Assembly (NCBI GenBank): GCA_029959865.1 | Contig: JASCPE010000005.1 | Coordinates: 62,001 to 126,000 of the forward strand | Direction: 5' to 3' | DNA: 64,000 nucleotides | Source: Microbacteriaceae bacterium PS02070 | GTDB taxonomy: Bacteria; Actinomycetota; Actinomycetes; Actinomycetales; Microbacteriaceae | In this document: piece after piece, positions 24,185-31,410 of the stretch | Layout of the letters: every line of letters begins with the position of its first letter | Numbering within the stretch: the first letter of the stretch is position 1 | Made by a program: the position numbers and the translations under genes | Notes under the pieces: generated by a model | Databases searched by the model: none | What the model saw: the letters and a program-made list of their open reading frames with translations, nothing else | What the model was told of the DNA's origin: nothing

Positions 24185-25014
24185 GTGTTGGTCCCGGGAG
24201 CATCGCGCAGGACGCCCTGCGTACGTCCGGCGGCGTCGACGAGGACGCGTCCTCCCGCCGTCTCCTTGATGCGCAGGTCACGCGCGCCGCGATCCGTGCC
24301 GACGAACTCGGCGACGAAGGCGCTGGCCGGGTTCTCGACGATCTCGTCCGGCGTGCCGACCTGTGCGATGCGGGCACCCTTCTCGAGAATGACGACCTGA
24401 TCTCCGAGCAGGAACGCCTCGTCGATGTCGTGAGTGACGAAGACGACGGTCTTGTCGAGTTCGCGCTGCAAGCGCAGCGTCTCGGCCTGCAGCTCCTTAC
24501 GCACGATCGGATCGACGGCGCCGAACGGCTCGTCCATGAGGAGGATGTTGGGGTCGGCCGCAAGGCCGCGCGCAACGCCGACGCGTTGCTGCTGTCCGCC
24601 GGAGAGCTGACGGGGATAGCGGTCGGCGAGCGCTTCATCGAGACCGACGACAGCGAGGAGTTCTCGTGCGCGCTCGTGCGCCTTCTTCTTCGGCGTGCCC
24701 TTCAACACCGGCACCGTTGCGATGTTCTCGAGCACGGTGAAGTGCGGCAGCAAGCCGGCGTTTTGAAGCACGTAGCCGATACTGCGCCGCAACGCCACAG
24801 GGTCCTTCTTGAAGATGCTCTCCCCGTCGATCGTGATCTCGCCATCCGTGGGCTCGACCAACCGGTTGATCATCCGCAACAGGGTCGTCTTGCCGCAGCC
24901 GGATGATCCGACGAACACCGTCGTCTTGTGGGCGGGAAGAACGAGACTGAAGTCGTCCACGGCCTTTGTTCCGTCGTCGAACTGTTTCGTGACGGACCGG
25001 AATTCGATCGACAT
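24181..25014 (-). CDS. Osmoprotectant ABC transporter ATP-binding protein
   Basis: The predicted protein has 277 residues. Walker A is GSSGCGKTTLLRMINRL, the signature RQLSGGQQQRVGVARGLA and Walker B ILLMDEPFGAVD. The short C-terminal extension lacks an obvious CBS pair, unlike E. coli ProV or B. subtilis OpuCA. It energises quaternary-amine uptake, probably induced by osmotic stress. ATG 25014 has a strong ggagg site. It is the first gene of a four-gene leftward operon, diverging from the flavoprotein gene across 94 bp. Confidence 0.9.
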   Translation of the reverse strand: MSIEFRSVTKQFDDGTKAVDDFSLVLPAHKTTVFVGSSGCGKTTLLRMINRLVEPTDGEITIDGESIFKKDPVALRRSIGYVLQNAGLLPHFTVLENIATVPVLKGTPKKKAHERARELLAVVGLDEALADRYPRQLSGGQQQRVGVARGLAADPNILLMDEPFGAVDPIVRKELQAETLRLQRELDKTVVFVTHDIDEAFLLGDQVVILEKGARIAQVGTPDEIVENPASAFVAEFVGTDRGARDLRIKETAGGRVLVDAAGRTQGVLRDAPGTNT

Positions 25015-25108
25015 ACGCCCCCTCCGGGTCGGTGAATCAGCCAACCACACGATTGCGACATTGGCGACCGAACTGGCACAGAACGTTACAGTCGGCGAGG
25101 GTGGGGAC

Positions 25109-26530
25109 ATGGATATCCGTGAGTACGACCTGATCGTGATCGGCGCCGGGCCGGTGGGCGAGAACGTTGCTGATCGAGCAGTGCAGGGCGGCCTGTCGGT
25201 CGTCATCGTGGAGAGCGAACTCGTCGGCGGGGAGTGCTCCTACTGGGCATGCATGCCGTCGAAGGCGTTGCTGCGAGCTCCCGCCGTGCTCGCAGCTGCT
25301 CGCGCCGTGCCGGGCGCACGACAGGCCGTGTCGGGAACGCTCGACGTCCCCGCAGTTCTCGCGCGACGCGATGAGATCACGAGCGAGTGGAACGACTCTG
25401 GCCAGGTCGAGTGGCTGGAGCAGGCCGGCATCGACCTGGTTCGTGGTCACGGCCGACTGAGCGGCGAACGCGAGGTGACGGTCGACGCAGACGAGCGGAT
25501 CGTTCTCCGCGCGCGCCACGCTGTCGCCGTGTGCACCGGTACAGCGGCACTGATCCCCGACATCGACGGCGTCGTCGATGTCGCACCGTGGACGAGCCGC
25601 GAGGCCACGAGCGTGCGCGACGTGCCGGACTCGCTCATCGTCGTCGGCGGCGGAGTCGTCGCAAGTGAGATGGCGACCGCCCTCGCTGCGCTAGGGTCGC
25701 AGGTGACGCTCGTGGCGCGGTCGGGCCTGCTGGGCGCCTTCGAACCGTTCGCGGGGGAACGTGTCGCAGACGCGCTCCGCGCCGCGGGGGTCGACATCCG
25801 GCTCGGCGCGAGTCCCGTGCGGGTTCGGCGTGGTGCCGAAGGTGTGGAAGTGACGCTCGACGGTGGCGGCACACTTCGGGCGGACGAGATCCTCGTCGCA
25901 ACGGGACGCACGCCTCGCACGCAAGACCTCGGGCTCGAGTCGGTGGGCTTGACGCCCGGGGAGTGGCTCGACGTCGACGACACGATGCGCGTCCGCGGAC
26001 AGGACTGGCTGTATGCGGTCGGCGACGTGAACCATCGCGCCCTTCTGACACACCAGGGGAAGTACCAGGCGCGCGCGGCCGGCGACGTGATTGCGGCGCG
26101 CGCGGCGGGACAGGCTGTCGACGACGCCCCCTGGGGCGTTCACGTGGCGACCGCCGACCACCGCGTTGTGCCCCAGGTGGTGTTCACCGATCCCGAAGTG
26201 GCGTCGGTTGGTCTGACTGCGGATCGTGCAGCCCAGGAGGGCATCGCGACGCGCGTGCTCGATTACGACCTCGGCAACGTGGCTGGTGCCAGCGTTCAGG
26301 CGGTGCCGTACCGGGGGTTCGCGCGTGCGGTCGTCGACTCCGATCGCGGCATCCTGATCGGCGCGACGTTCGTCGGTCCGGAGGTCGCCGAACTCCTCCA
26401 CGCTGCGACGATCGCCATCGTCGGCGAGGTCCCGCTCACGCGCCTCTGGCACGCCGTGCCCGCGTACCCCACGGTCAGCGAGGTGTGGCTCCGCTGGCTC
26501 GAGGAGTACGGTCGGCCGACGGTGAACTAG
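25109..26530 (+). CDS. Class I pyridine nucleotide-disulfide oxidoreductase (non-lipoamide type)
   Basis: The predicted protein has 473 residues: an FAD site IVIGAGPVGENVADRA, an NAD(P) site IVVGGGVVASEMATALAALG, and a C-terminal dimerisation domain. The redox-active disulfide is C43/C48 in GGECSYWACMPSK (CX4C). In dihydrolipoamide dehydrogenases the C-terminal active-site base is in HPTxSE; here the corresponding segment reads HAVPAYPTVSEV with Tyr in place of His. It is therefore probably not E3, and more likely a quinone or other substrate reductase. ATG 25109 has a gaggg site. It stands alone and its substrate is unknown. Confidence 0.82.
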   Translation: MDIREYDLIVIGAGPVGENVADRAVQGGLSVVIVESELVGGECSYWACMPSKALLRAPAVLAAARAVPGARQAVSGTLDVPAVLARRDEITSEWNDSGQVEWLEQAGIDLVRGHGRLSGEREVTVDADERIVLRARHAVAVCTGTAALIPDIDGVVDVAPWTSREATSVRDVPDSLIVVGGGVVASEMATALAALGSQVTLVARSGLLGAFEPFAGERVADALRAAGVDIRLGASPVRVRRGAEGVEVTLDGGGTLRADEILVATGRTPRTQDLGLESVGLTPGEWLDVDDTMRVRGQDWLYAVGDVNHRALLTHQGKYQARAAGDVIAARAAGQAVDDAPWGVHVATADHRVVPQVVFTDPEVASVGLTADRAAQEGIATRVLDYDLGNVAGASVQAVPYRGFARAVVDSDRGILIGATFVGPEVAELLHAATIAIVGEVPLTRLWHAVPAYPTVSEVWLRWLEEYGRPTVN

Positions 26531-26562
26531 ATGCGCCCGATCTCGGTGTCGTCGCCCGTCGA

Positions 26563-28434
26563 CTACACCTTGGCTTTCCGGTAGCCCGCGCTCTTTGCAG
26601 CGTTCTCGGTTCGGAAACACTCCTCCGGCTTGGTCGCGTCGTAGTAACGCTGCCCCTTCACGTGATAGATCCCGGAGTTCGCATTTCCCTTGATGGGAGC
26701 CCACGAGGGGCAGTTCCAGCTCGACGCGGGGGACGTGCGACTGGGGTACCCGATCGCACCGGTCGCTGACGAGGTGCGGCTGAAGGAGGAGTATCCGTCC
26801 TTACGGCCGGTGACCTTGACGGTGATCTTCTTGCCTGCGTAGCCGCTGGTGATCCGCCACGTGGACTTCGTCGCCCCTGAGATCGCCTTACCGTTCGAGT
26901 ACCACTGGTACGAGAACTTCGTTCCCCCGCTCCAGGAGCCGGTCTTGGCGGTCAGCGTCGCGGTGACGAGACGCGACCCCGAGATGCTCGGTTTGGGTGC
27001 GTTCTGCACACGCGCGGTCGATCCGGAGGTGCGGGCGCTCGTCGAGTACGTCGACTTGCGGCCGGTGACCTTGACGGTGATCTTCTTGTCGCGCTGGGCA
27101 GACGTCAGTGTGTGCGTCGACTTCGTCGCGCCCTTGATCGCGGCACCATCCGCGTACCACTGGTACGAGAGGGATGTCCCCGATGTCCATTTACCCGGAG
27201 CAGCAGTCAGTTTCGAGCCGACCGAACGTGAGCCCGACACCGACGGCGAGGCGGTCAGCAGTACCTTGGCGGTCGCTCCGGACGTACGGGACACGGTGGG
27301 GTGCCCGCTCTTCGAACCGGAAACCGTCACGGTGATCTTCGCGCCCTGCTGGGCCGTCGTCGGCACGTAGGTGTTCTTCGTCGCGCCGGGGATTGGCTTG
27401 CCGTTTGCGGCCCAGCGATAGGTGAAGGTCGTTCCCTTCGTCCACGTGCCCGGCTTGGCGGTCAGCGTCACGCCGGTGCCCGCGGAGCCACTGAAGGTCG
27501 GCGTCGCGACGCCTGCGACGAGGAGCTTCCCCGTCGCAACGACCGAGTTGGACGCATATCCGTGGAGTGAGCCGGTCACCCGAACCGAGAGCTTCTTGCC
27601 CACTTGACTATTTGTCACGGTGAAAGAACTTGCGGTCGCGCCGGTGATCGACTGCCCGTCCGCGTACCACTGGTATGACAGCGCCGTCCCTGCTGTCCAG
27701 CCGGTGGTGGAGACCGAGGGCTTCTCTCCGGTCGCCGGGATGCCCGAGAGAGTTGAAGTGCCCGTCCGCAGGACCTTCAGAGGGGCCGTCGCGATGACTT
27801 CGCTGGATGCTCGCCCGGGGATCGATCCGGTGACGGCGACGGCGAGGGTCTTGCCTGCTAGAGCGGTAGTGACGTTCAGTGTCGACCCCTGAGCGCCCGC
27901 GATCGGCGCGCCATCGGCGGTCCATTGGTAGGACAACGCCGCCTCCGGCTCCCAGTCGGCCGTTTCTGCGATCAGTGATTGGCCGATCACTGCGGCGCCG
28001 GTGATCGAGACGGTTCCGGCCAGGACGGGAGACACCTCTGCCTCTGACGCTTCAAGCGCGACGTCGACCGTTCGGACTTCATTAGGCGCGAGCGGCTCCT
28101 GGGCGGGGAAGGCCCCGTCACGGAGCCCGGACCCCTGCGGTGCTGCCACCGACCCGGTCCATTCCGTCACAACAGCGTCGTCCAGGCTTGTTGCCGGGAT
28201 GGCCGACACCTCGTAATACCCGGAGTCGTCGGTGACCGCGATCGCCGAGTCCTCCTCCCACTGAATCAGGACGGTTGCCCCCTCGATGGGTTCTCCCGAC
28301 GCCGCGGCAGTGACCGTGCCTGTCACGGTCGCGGTAGACGTATCCGCCGCGAAGGCGGGTGCACTCACCAGGCTGCCAACAAGGACCAGTGCAGAAACGA
28401 CACCGATGCCAGAAAAGACACGCCGACCGGCCAT
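26563..28434 (-). CDS. Secreted multi-repeat protein with sunset domain
   Basis: The predicted protein has 623 residues. It has a signal peptide (about 1-31, cleaving near AFAADT), a CNA-B/carboxypeptidase-regulatory-like domain (about 35-125, SGEPIEGATVLIQWEEDS) and five tandem beta repeats of 80-90 residues. Each repeat has a W.SGT..SYQWYADG..I.GAT.ST pattern, then GKKITVKVTGRK. The C-terminal 50 or so residues (NCPSWAPIKGNANSGIYHVK, then KPEECFRTENAAKSAGYRKA) match the sunset domain. It lacks LPXTG or choline-binding motifs. A cell-surface or extracellular binding role is inferred. ATG 28434 is preceded by gaggag. Confidence 0.85.
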   Translation of the reverse strand: MAGRRVFSGIGVVSALVLVGSLVSAPAFAADTSTATVTGTVTAAASGEPIEGATVLIQWEEDSAIAVTDDSGYYEVSAIPATSLDDAVVTEWTGSVAAPQGSGLRDGAFPAQEPLAPNEVRTVDVALEASEAEVSPVLAGTVSITGAAVIGQSLIAETADWEPEAALSYQWTADGAPIAGAQGSTLNVTTALAGKTLAVAVTGSIPGRASSEVIATAPLKVLRTGTSTLSGIPATGEKPSVSTTGWTAGTALSYQWYADGQSITGATASSFTVTNSQVGKKLSVRVTGSLHGYASNSVVATGKLLVAGVATPTFSGSAGTGVTLTAKPGTWTKGTTFTYRWAANGKPIPGATKNTYVPTTAQQGAKITVTVSGSKSGHPTVSRTSGATAKVLLTASPSVSGSRSVGSKLTAAPGKWTSGTSLSYQWYADGAAIKGATKSTHTLTSAQRDKKITVKVTGRKSTYSTSARTSGSTARVQNAPKPSISGSRLVTATLTAKTGSWSGGTKFSYQWYSNGKAISGATKSTWRITSGYAGKKITVKVTGRKDGYSSFSRTSSATGAIGYPSRTSPASSWNCPSWAPIKGNANSGIYHVKGQRYYDATKPEECFRTENAAKSAGYRKAKV

Positions 28435-28600
28435 GCCCACTCCTCTGAGTCAGAGCACGCCGATGGTCGGATGCATCGCGGCGCGATTGCATCAGAACTG
28501 GCCGTGCAGAAGTTACCCCAAGATGTCGCGCTCAAGCCCCAGCGAGTGCGTCGACGAAATGAAAGCTACCACGTGCGGCATCCGTGTGAGAGCGCGTTGA

Positions 28601-28606
28601 TACGGT
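28601..28606 (+). promoter_or_regulatory. -10 box TACGGT for a leaderless GNAT gene
   Basis: TACGGT ends exactly 6 nt before GTG 28613. No ribosome-binding site precedes the start. The arrangement fits leaderless initiation. Confidence 0.45.
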
Positions 28607-28612
28607 GATGCC

Positions 28613-29071
28613 GTGATCGAGCTTCGACCCGCCGTCCTGTCCGACGCCGAAGAGATGGCGGAGGTGCAGAACGCGATCTTCCGCGCGGGGCTTCGCGCTG
28701 CGCCGGTCGATGCTGACCAGATTCGGGAGGTCTATCTCTCCGGAGAACACACGGTGGTCTGCACGGTGGCTGTGGAGGATGGCCGAGTCATCGGGTTTCA
28801 ATCGCTCAAGCGTGCCTGGCCAGGGAACCCATACGACGTGACCGTGGGATGGGGCGTCATCGGGACGCACATCCATCCCGACGCGGGCCGCACAGGCCTC
28901 GGCCGGCGGCTGTTCGCGGTCTCGCGCGCCGCGGCGGTGGCGGCGGGTCTTCGTCATGTCGATGCGGGGATCGGCGCCGACAATTCGCCAGCCCTGGCCT
29001 ATTACCAGGCGATGGGTTTCCGCCCGTACCGCGACGACGGCGCCCTTGTCTCGCACCGCTTGGATCTGTAG
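28613..29071 (+). CDS. GNAT-family N-acetyltransferase
   Basis: The predicted protein has 152 residues. Strand-helix order fits GNAT: IELRPAVLSDAEEMAEVQN, a central VEDGRVIGFQSLKRAW strand, and the acetyl-CoA motif A HIHPDAGRTGLGRRLFAVS with R/Q-x-x-G-x-G/A variant RTGLGRR. The C-terminal ALAYYQAMGFRPYRDDGAL is also characteristic. It would transfer an acetyl group to an unknown amine. It is divergent from the sunset-domain gene and apparently transcribed alone. Confidence 0.85.
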   Translation: MIELRPAVLSDAEEMAEVQNAIFRAGLRAAPVDADQIREVYLSGEHTVVCTVAVEDGRVIGFQSLKRAWPGNPYDVTVGWGVIGTHIHPDAGRTGLGRRLFAVSRAAAVAAGLRHVDAGIGADNSPALAYYQAMGFRPYRDDGALVSHRLDL

Positions 29072-29135
29072 CGCCGAGTATCGCCGGGAGCGAACTCCGA
29101 GCACCTGCCCAGGAAACGCACGTCACAATGGATAC

Positions 29136-29411
29136 ATGACAAATGACATGCGTTTGCGCCGCCGCTCGAACCCGACGGCCGTGGCGTCGTTCTGGCTCGG
29201 CTTGGTCGGGCTCATTCTCATGCCGATCCCGTTGTTCATCGGACTGATCCTCGGTTCGATCTTCGCGGTGCCCGCGGGGATTCTGGGAATCATCGGTCTC
29301 CTCAAGAGCCGTCACACCGACGGCCGGGGAATCGGCTGGGCCGTGATGGGCCTCATCTTCGTCCTCCTCACCTTCGGCGGCTTCTCCATCGGTGGCGGTG
29401 TGATCTGGTGA
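29136..29411 (+). CDS. DUF4190-like small membrane protein
   Basis: The predicted protein has 91 residues. The short basic N-terminus (MRLRRRSNPTA) is followed by two hydrophobic segments, one long (VASFWLGLVGLILMPIPLFI and on to about 55) and one C-terminal (AVMGLIFVLLTFGGFSIGGG). They are separated by RHTDGRGIGWAVMG, typical of DUF4190. No ribosome-binding site is seen; CACAAT lies 6 nt before ATG 29136 and could be a weak -10 for leaderless expression. ATG 29148 is an alternative start. The function is unknown. Confidence 0.75.
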   Translation: MTNDMRLRRRSNPTAVASFWLGLVGLILMPIPLFIGLILGSIFAVPAGILGIIGLLKSRHTDGRGIGWAVMGLIFVLLTFGGFSIGGGVIW

Positions 29412-29443
29412 CCTGGTCGCGTCACCGCTGACGCGCCGCGACC

Positions 29444-29449
29444 TATGCT
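29444..29449 (+). promoter_or_regulatory. -10 box TATGCT for a leaderless NUDIX gene
   Basis: TATGCT ends 7 nt before ATG 29457 and overlaps the alternative ATG at 29445. This favours the downstream ATG as the true start. Confidence 0.5.
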
Positions 29450-29456
29450 GGGAAAG

Positions 29457-30143
29457 ATGAGCAACGCGGGTGCACGCGAGCAACTCACCCAACTGCTCGC
29501 GACGGGTGAGTCTTGGACCGGGCAACTGCTTCGGCTGCCCCGCGAGGGTCGGGCGCGCGAAGCTGCCGTACTCGTCCTCTTCGGGGTGCTCGACACGCAT
29601 CCGGCCGACCGCGACGCACATGCGCTCGCCGTGTCGCGCGACCTCGACGTGCTTCTCCTCGCGCGCGCAACGACGCTACGCTCCCACGCCGGTCAGGTCG
29701 CCTTTCCCGGCGGTCGTGTCGACCCCGGCGACCGCGATGTCGTGGATGCCGCGCTCCGCGAGGCGCGTGAAGAGACCGGCCTCGATACCGAGGGAGTCGA
29801 GGTGATCGGGACGTTGCCCGTGTTGCCGCTGGATGCCTCCGGACATCTCGTGACACCCGTGCTGGCATGGTGGAGTGCTCCTTCGCCGGTGGGTGTCGTC
29901 GATGAGGCGGAGTCCGCCGATGTCTTTCGAGCGCCTGTTGCGGAGCTCCTCGATCCGCGTAACCGCGGTGTGACGGTGCTTCGGCAGGGAGGCCGGACGT
30001 GGCGCGGGCCCGCCTTCCTCGTCGACGGCGCTCTCGGACGTCACCTTGTGTGGGGTTTCACAGGCGTGATTCTGTCCACGCTGTTCGACCGACTCGGTTG
30101 GACCGAGCCTTGGGACGACACCCGCGAGCTTCCTCTTCCCTGA
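29457..30143 (+). CDS. NUDIX hydrolase, CoA pyrophosphatase-like
   Basis: The predicted protein has 228 residues. The NUDIX box is in QVAFPGGRVDPGDRDVVDAA followed by LREAREETGLDTEGVEVIG, with REAREETGL intact and Asp at the usual first Glu position. The upstream LLLARATTLRSHAGQVAFPGG matches the CoA-pyrophosphatase (NUDT7/YeaB) signature. These enzymes cleave CoA to phosphopantetheine and adenosine 3',5'-bisphosphate. ATG 29457 is preferred over ATG 29445 because a -10-like box overlaps the latter. It converges on a membrane protein gene 16 bp away. Confidence 0.85.
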   Translation: MSNAGAREQLTQLLATGESWTGQLLRLPREGRAREAAVLVLFGVLDTHPADRDAHALAVSRDLDVLLLARATTLRSHAGQVAFPGGRVDPGDRDVVDAALREAREETGLDTEGVEVIGTLPVLPLDASGHLVTPVLAWWSAPSPVGVVDEAESADVFRAPVAELLDPRNRGVTVLRQGGRTWRGPAFLVDGALGRHLVWGFTGVILSTLFDRLGWTEPWDDTRELPLP

Positions 30144-30159
30144 GCGTGAAGCGTCGCGC

Positions 30160-31077
30160 TCAGCGGGAGGTATCGGCGGGTTGTGGTCGAGACATGCGAA
30201 TCGCAACCGCGCCGAGCGCACCGAGGACCGTCGCTGCGACGACGGGACCGACCCCCACCGGCAGTGCCGCGGGGAACACCTGTGCGACCGCCTCGGCCAT
30301 CATTCCGAGGTCACCGCCGAAGACGCGGGTGCCGAGGGCATACTGAATCGCCGTGAACGCAGCCGGCGTGATGAGCAGCGTCGCGAGCGCGATCACCCAG
30401 ACGAACAGGCGTCGGACTGGATGGAAGCCGCACCAGGCCAGGGCCGCTCCGACGATCACTGCGGGCAACCAGCGAAGGACGGCGAGGAACCAAGTCGGGT
30501 AGTTTGCCGCATCGACGACGAGATACGCCCAGTCTGCGAGCCACGACGCGATCGGGTGCGCAGCGAGGGCGAGTCCGAGCGCAGCGGGCACGGTGGCGGG
30601 CTGGGCGATCAGCCAGAGCCCGAGCTGGGAGAACGCGACTCCGATCAGTGTGCCGAGAACGATCCCGGTGAGGTAAATCGTCGCGCGCGAGTCGTCAGGC
30701 ACGAGCCCGTCAGATGTCACAATGAACGCCTGTGTGATCGCGATGGCATGTCCGAGTGCGAGTCCGAGCGCGATCGACCAGACGGGCGTCGTCCTCAGGA
30801 ACGTGCGCCTCGCGATGCCTGCGAAGACACCGCCCATGACAATGAGGACGAAGAGGTCGAGCGCGTCGTACTGGCTGAACGGGAGAAGCGAGAACGGCAT
30901 GTCTTCGGGAAGAGCGTCGCCGTCCGCCCACAGATTCTGGACCGGCAAGGTACCGCCGCCCGCGAGCCACGGCGCGATCCCCAGGAGCGCGGCGAGGACA
31001 CCAGCGAGCGCGCCGACCGGAATGCGGGCACGAGAGGTGGCTGCGGCTGCGTCGCGCGGGGGAGTGGAATCGGTCAC
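30160..31077 (-). CDS. Polytopic membrane protein of unknown function
   Basis: The predicted protein has 305 residues. A Ser/Thr/Ala-rich N-terminal tail of about 20 residues precedes seven or eight hydrophobic segments (VGALAGVLAALLGIAPWLAG, LFVLIVMGGVFAGIARR, FVWVIALATLLITPAAFTAI and others). A notable loop is VDAANYPTWFLAVLRWLPAV. I do not recognise a named family. GTG 31077 is chosen because the earlier frame residues are unconserved and basic; no ribosome-binding site is visible. It lies downstream of tRNA-Ser on the same strand but is probably transcribed separately. Confidence 0.7.
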   Translation of the reverse strand: MTDSTPPRDAAAATSRARIPVGALAGVLAALLGIAPWLAGGGTLPVQNLWADGDALPEDMPFSLLPFSQYDALDLFVLIVMGGVFAGIARRTFLRTTPVWSIALGLALGHAIAITQAFIVTSDGLVPDDSRATIYLTGIVLGTLIGVAFSQLGLWLIAQPATVPAALGLALAAHPIASWLADWAYLVVDAANYPTWFLAVLRWLPAVIVGAALAWCGFHPVRRLFVWVIALATLLITPAAFTAIQYALGTRVFGGDLGMMAEAVAQVFPAALPVGVGPVVAATVLGALGAVAIRMSRPQPADTSR

Positions 31078-31244
31078 GAGGACAGCGTCCCACGAGATCC
31101 GGCGTTCCGGTCCTCTTATCGTGGCGTGTGCGCCAGTCGTGACCGAGGTCACTGCAGTGCGCGCAAGGGAAAGGCTGAACCCGTTCGTCAGGCGGGAGCG
31201 CACACGCATCGGTAGCCTTTTTTTGGCTGATCAGCGTGAAGATT

Positions 31245-31332
31245 TGGCGGAGGATAGGGGATTCGAACCCCTGAGGGCTTGCACCCAACACGCTTTCCAA
31301 GCGTGCGCCATAGGCCACTAGGCGAATCCTCC
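31245..31332 (-). tRNA. tRNA-Ser(GGA)
   Basis: The 88-nt gene is on the minus strand, with 5' end at 31332. The acceptor stem GGAGGAT pairs with ATCCTCC, the anticodon loop CTTGGAAAG gives GGA, and the long variable arm is typical of serine tRNAs. The T-loop GGTTCGAATC is intact. Discriminator G and CCA (complement of 31245-31247) are encoded. Confidence 0.95.
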
Positions 31333-31410
31333 ATGGCCCGAAAGTGGGCCGCAGGAGAGTCTACCTGCTCCGCGGGTGTGTCTTCACCCTGCGGTCGATT
31401 CCCGGGTTCG

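Noticed and set aside
31213..31228. Intrinsic terminator around the run of seven T residues
   Set aside because: Only a 4-bp agcc/ggct stem flanks the T-run, and the T-run is in the loop rather than after a stem. On the minus strand, where the tRNA is transcribed, it would be A-rich.
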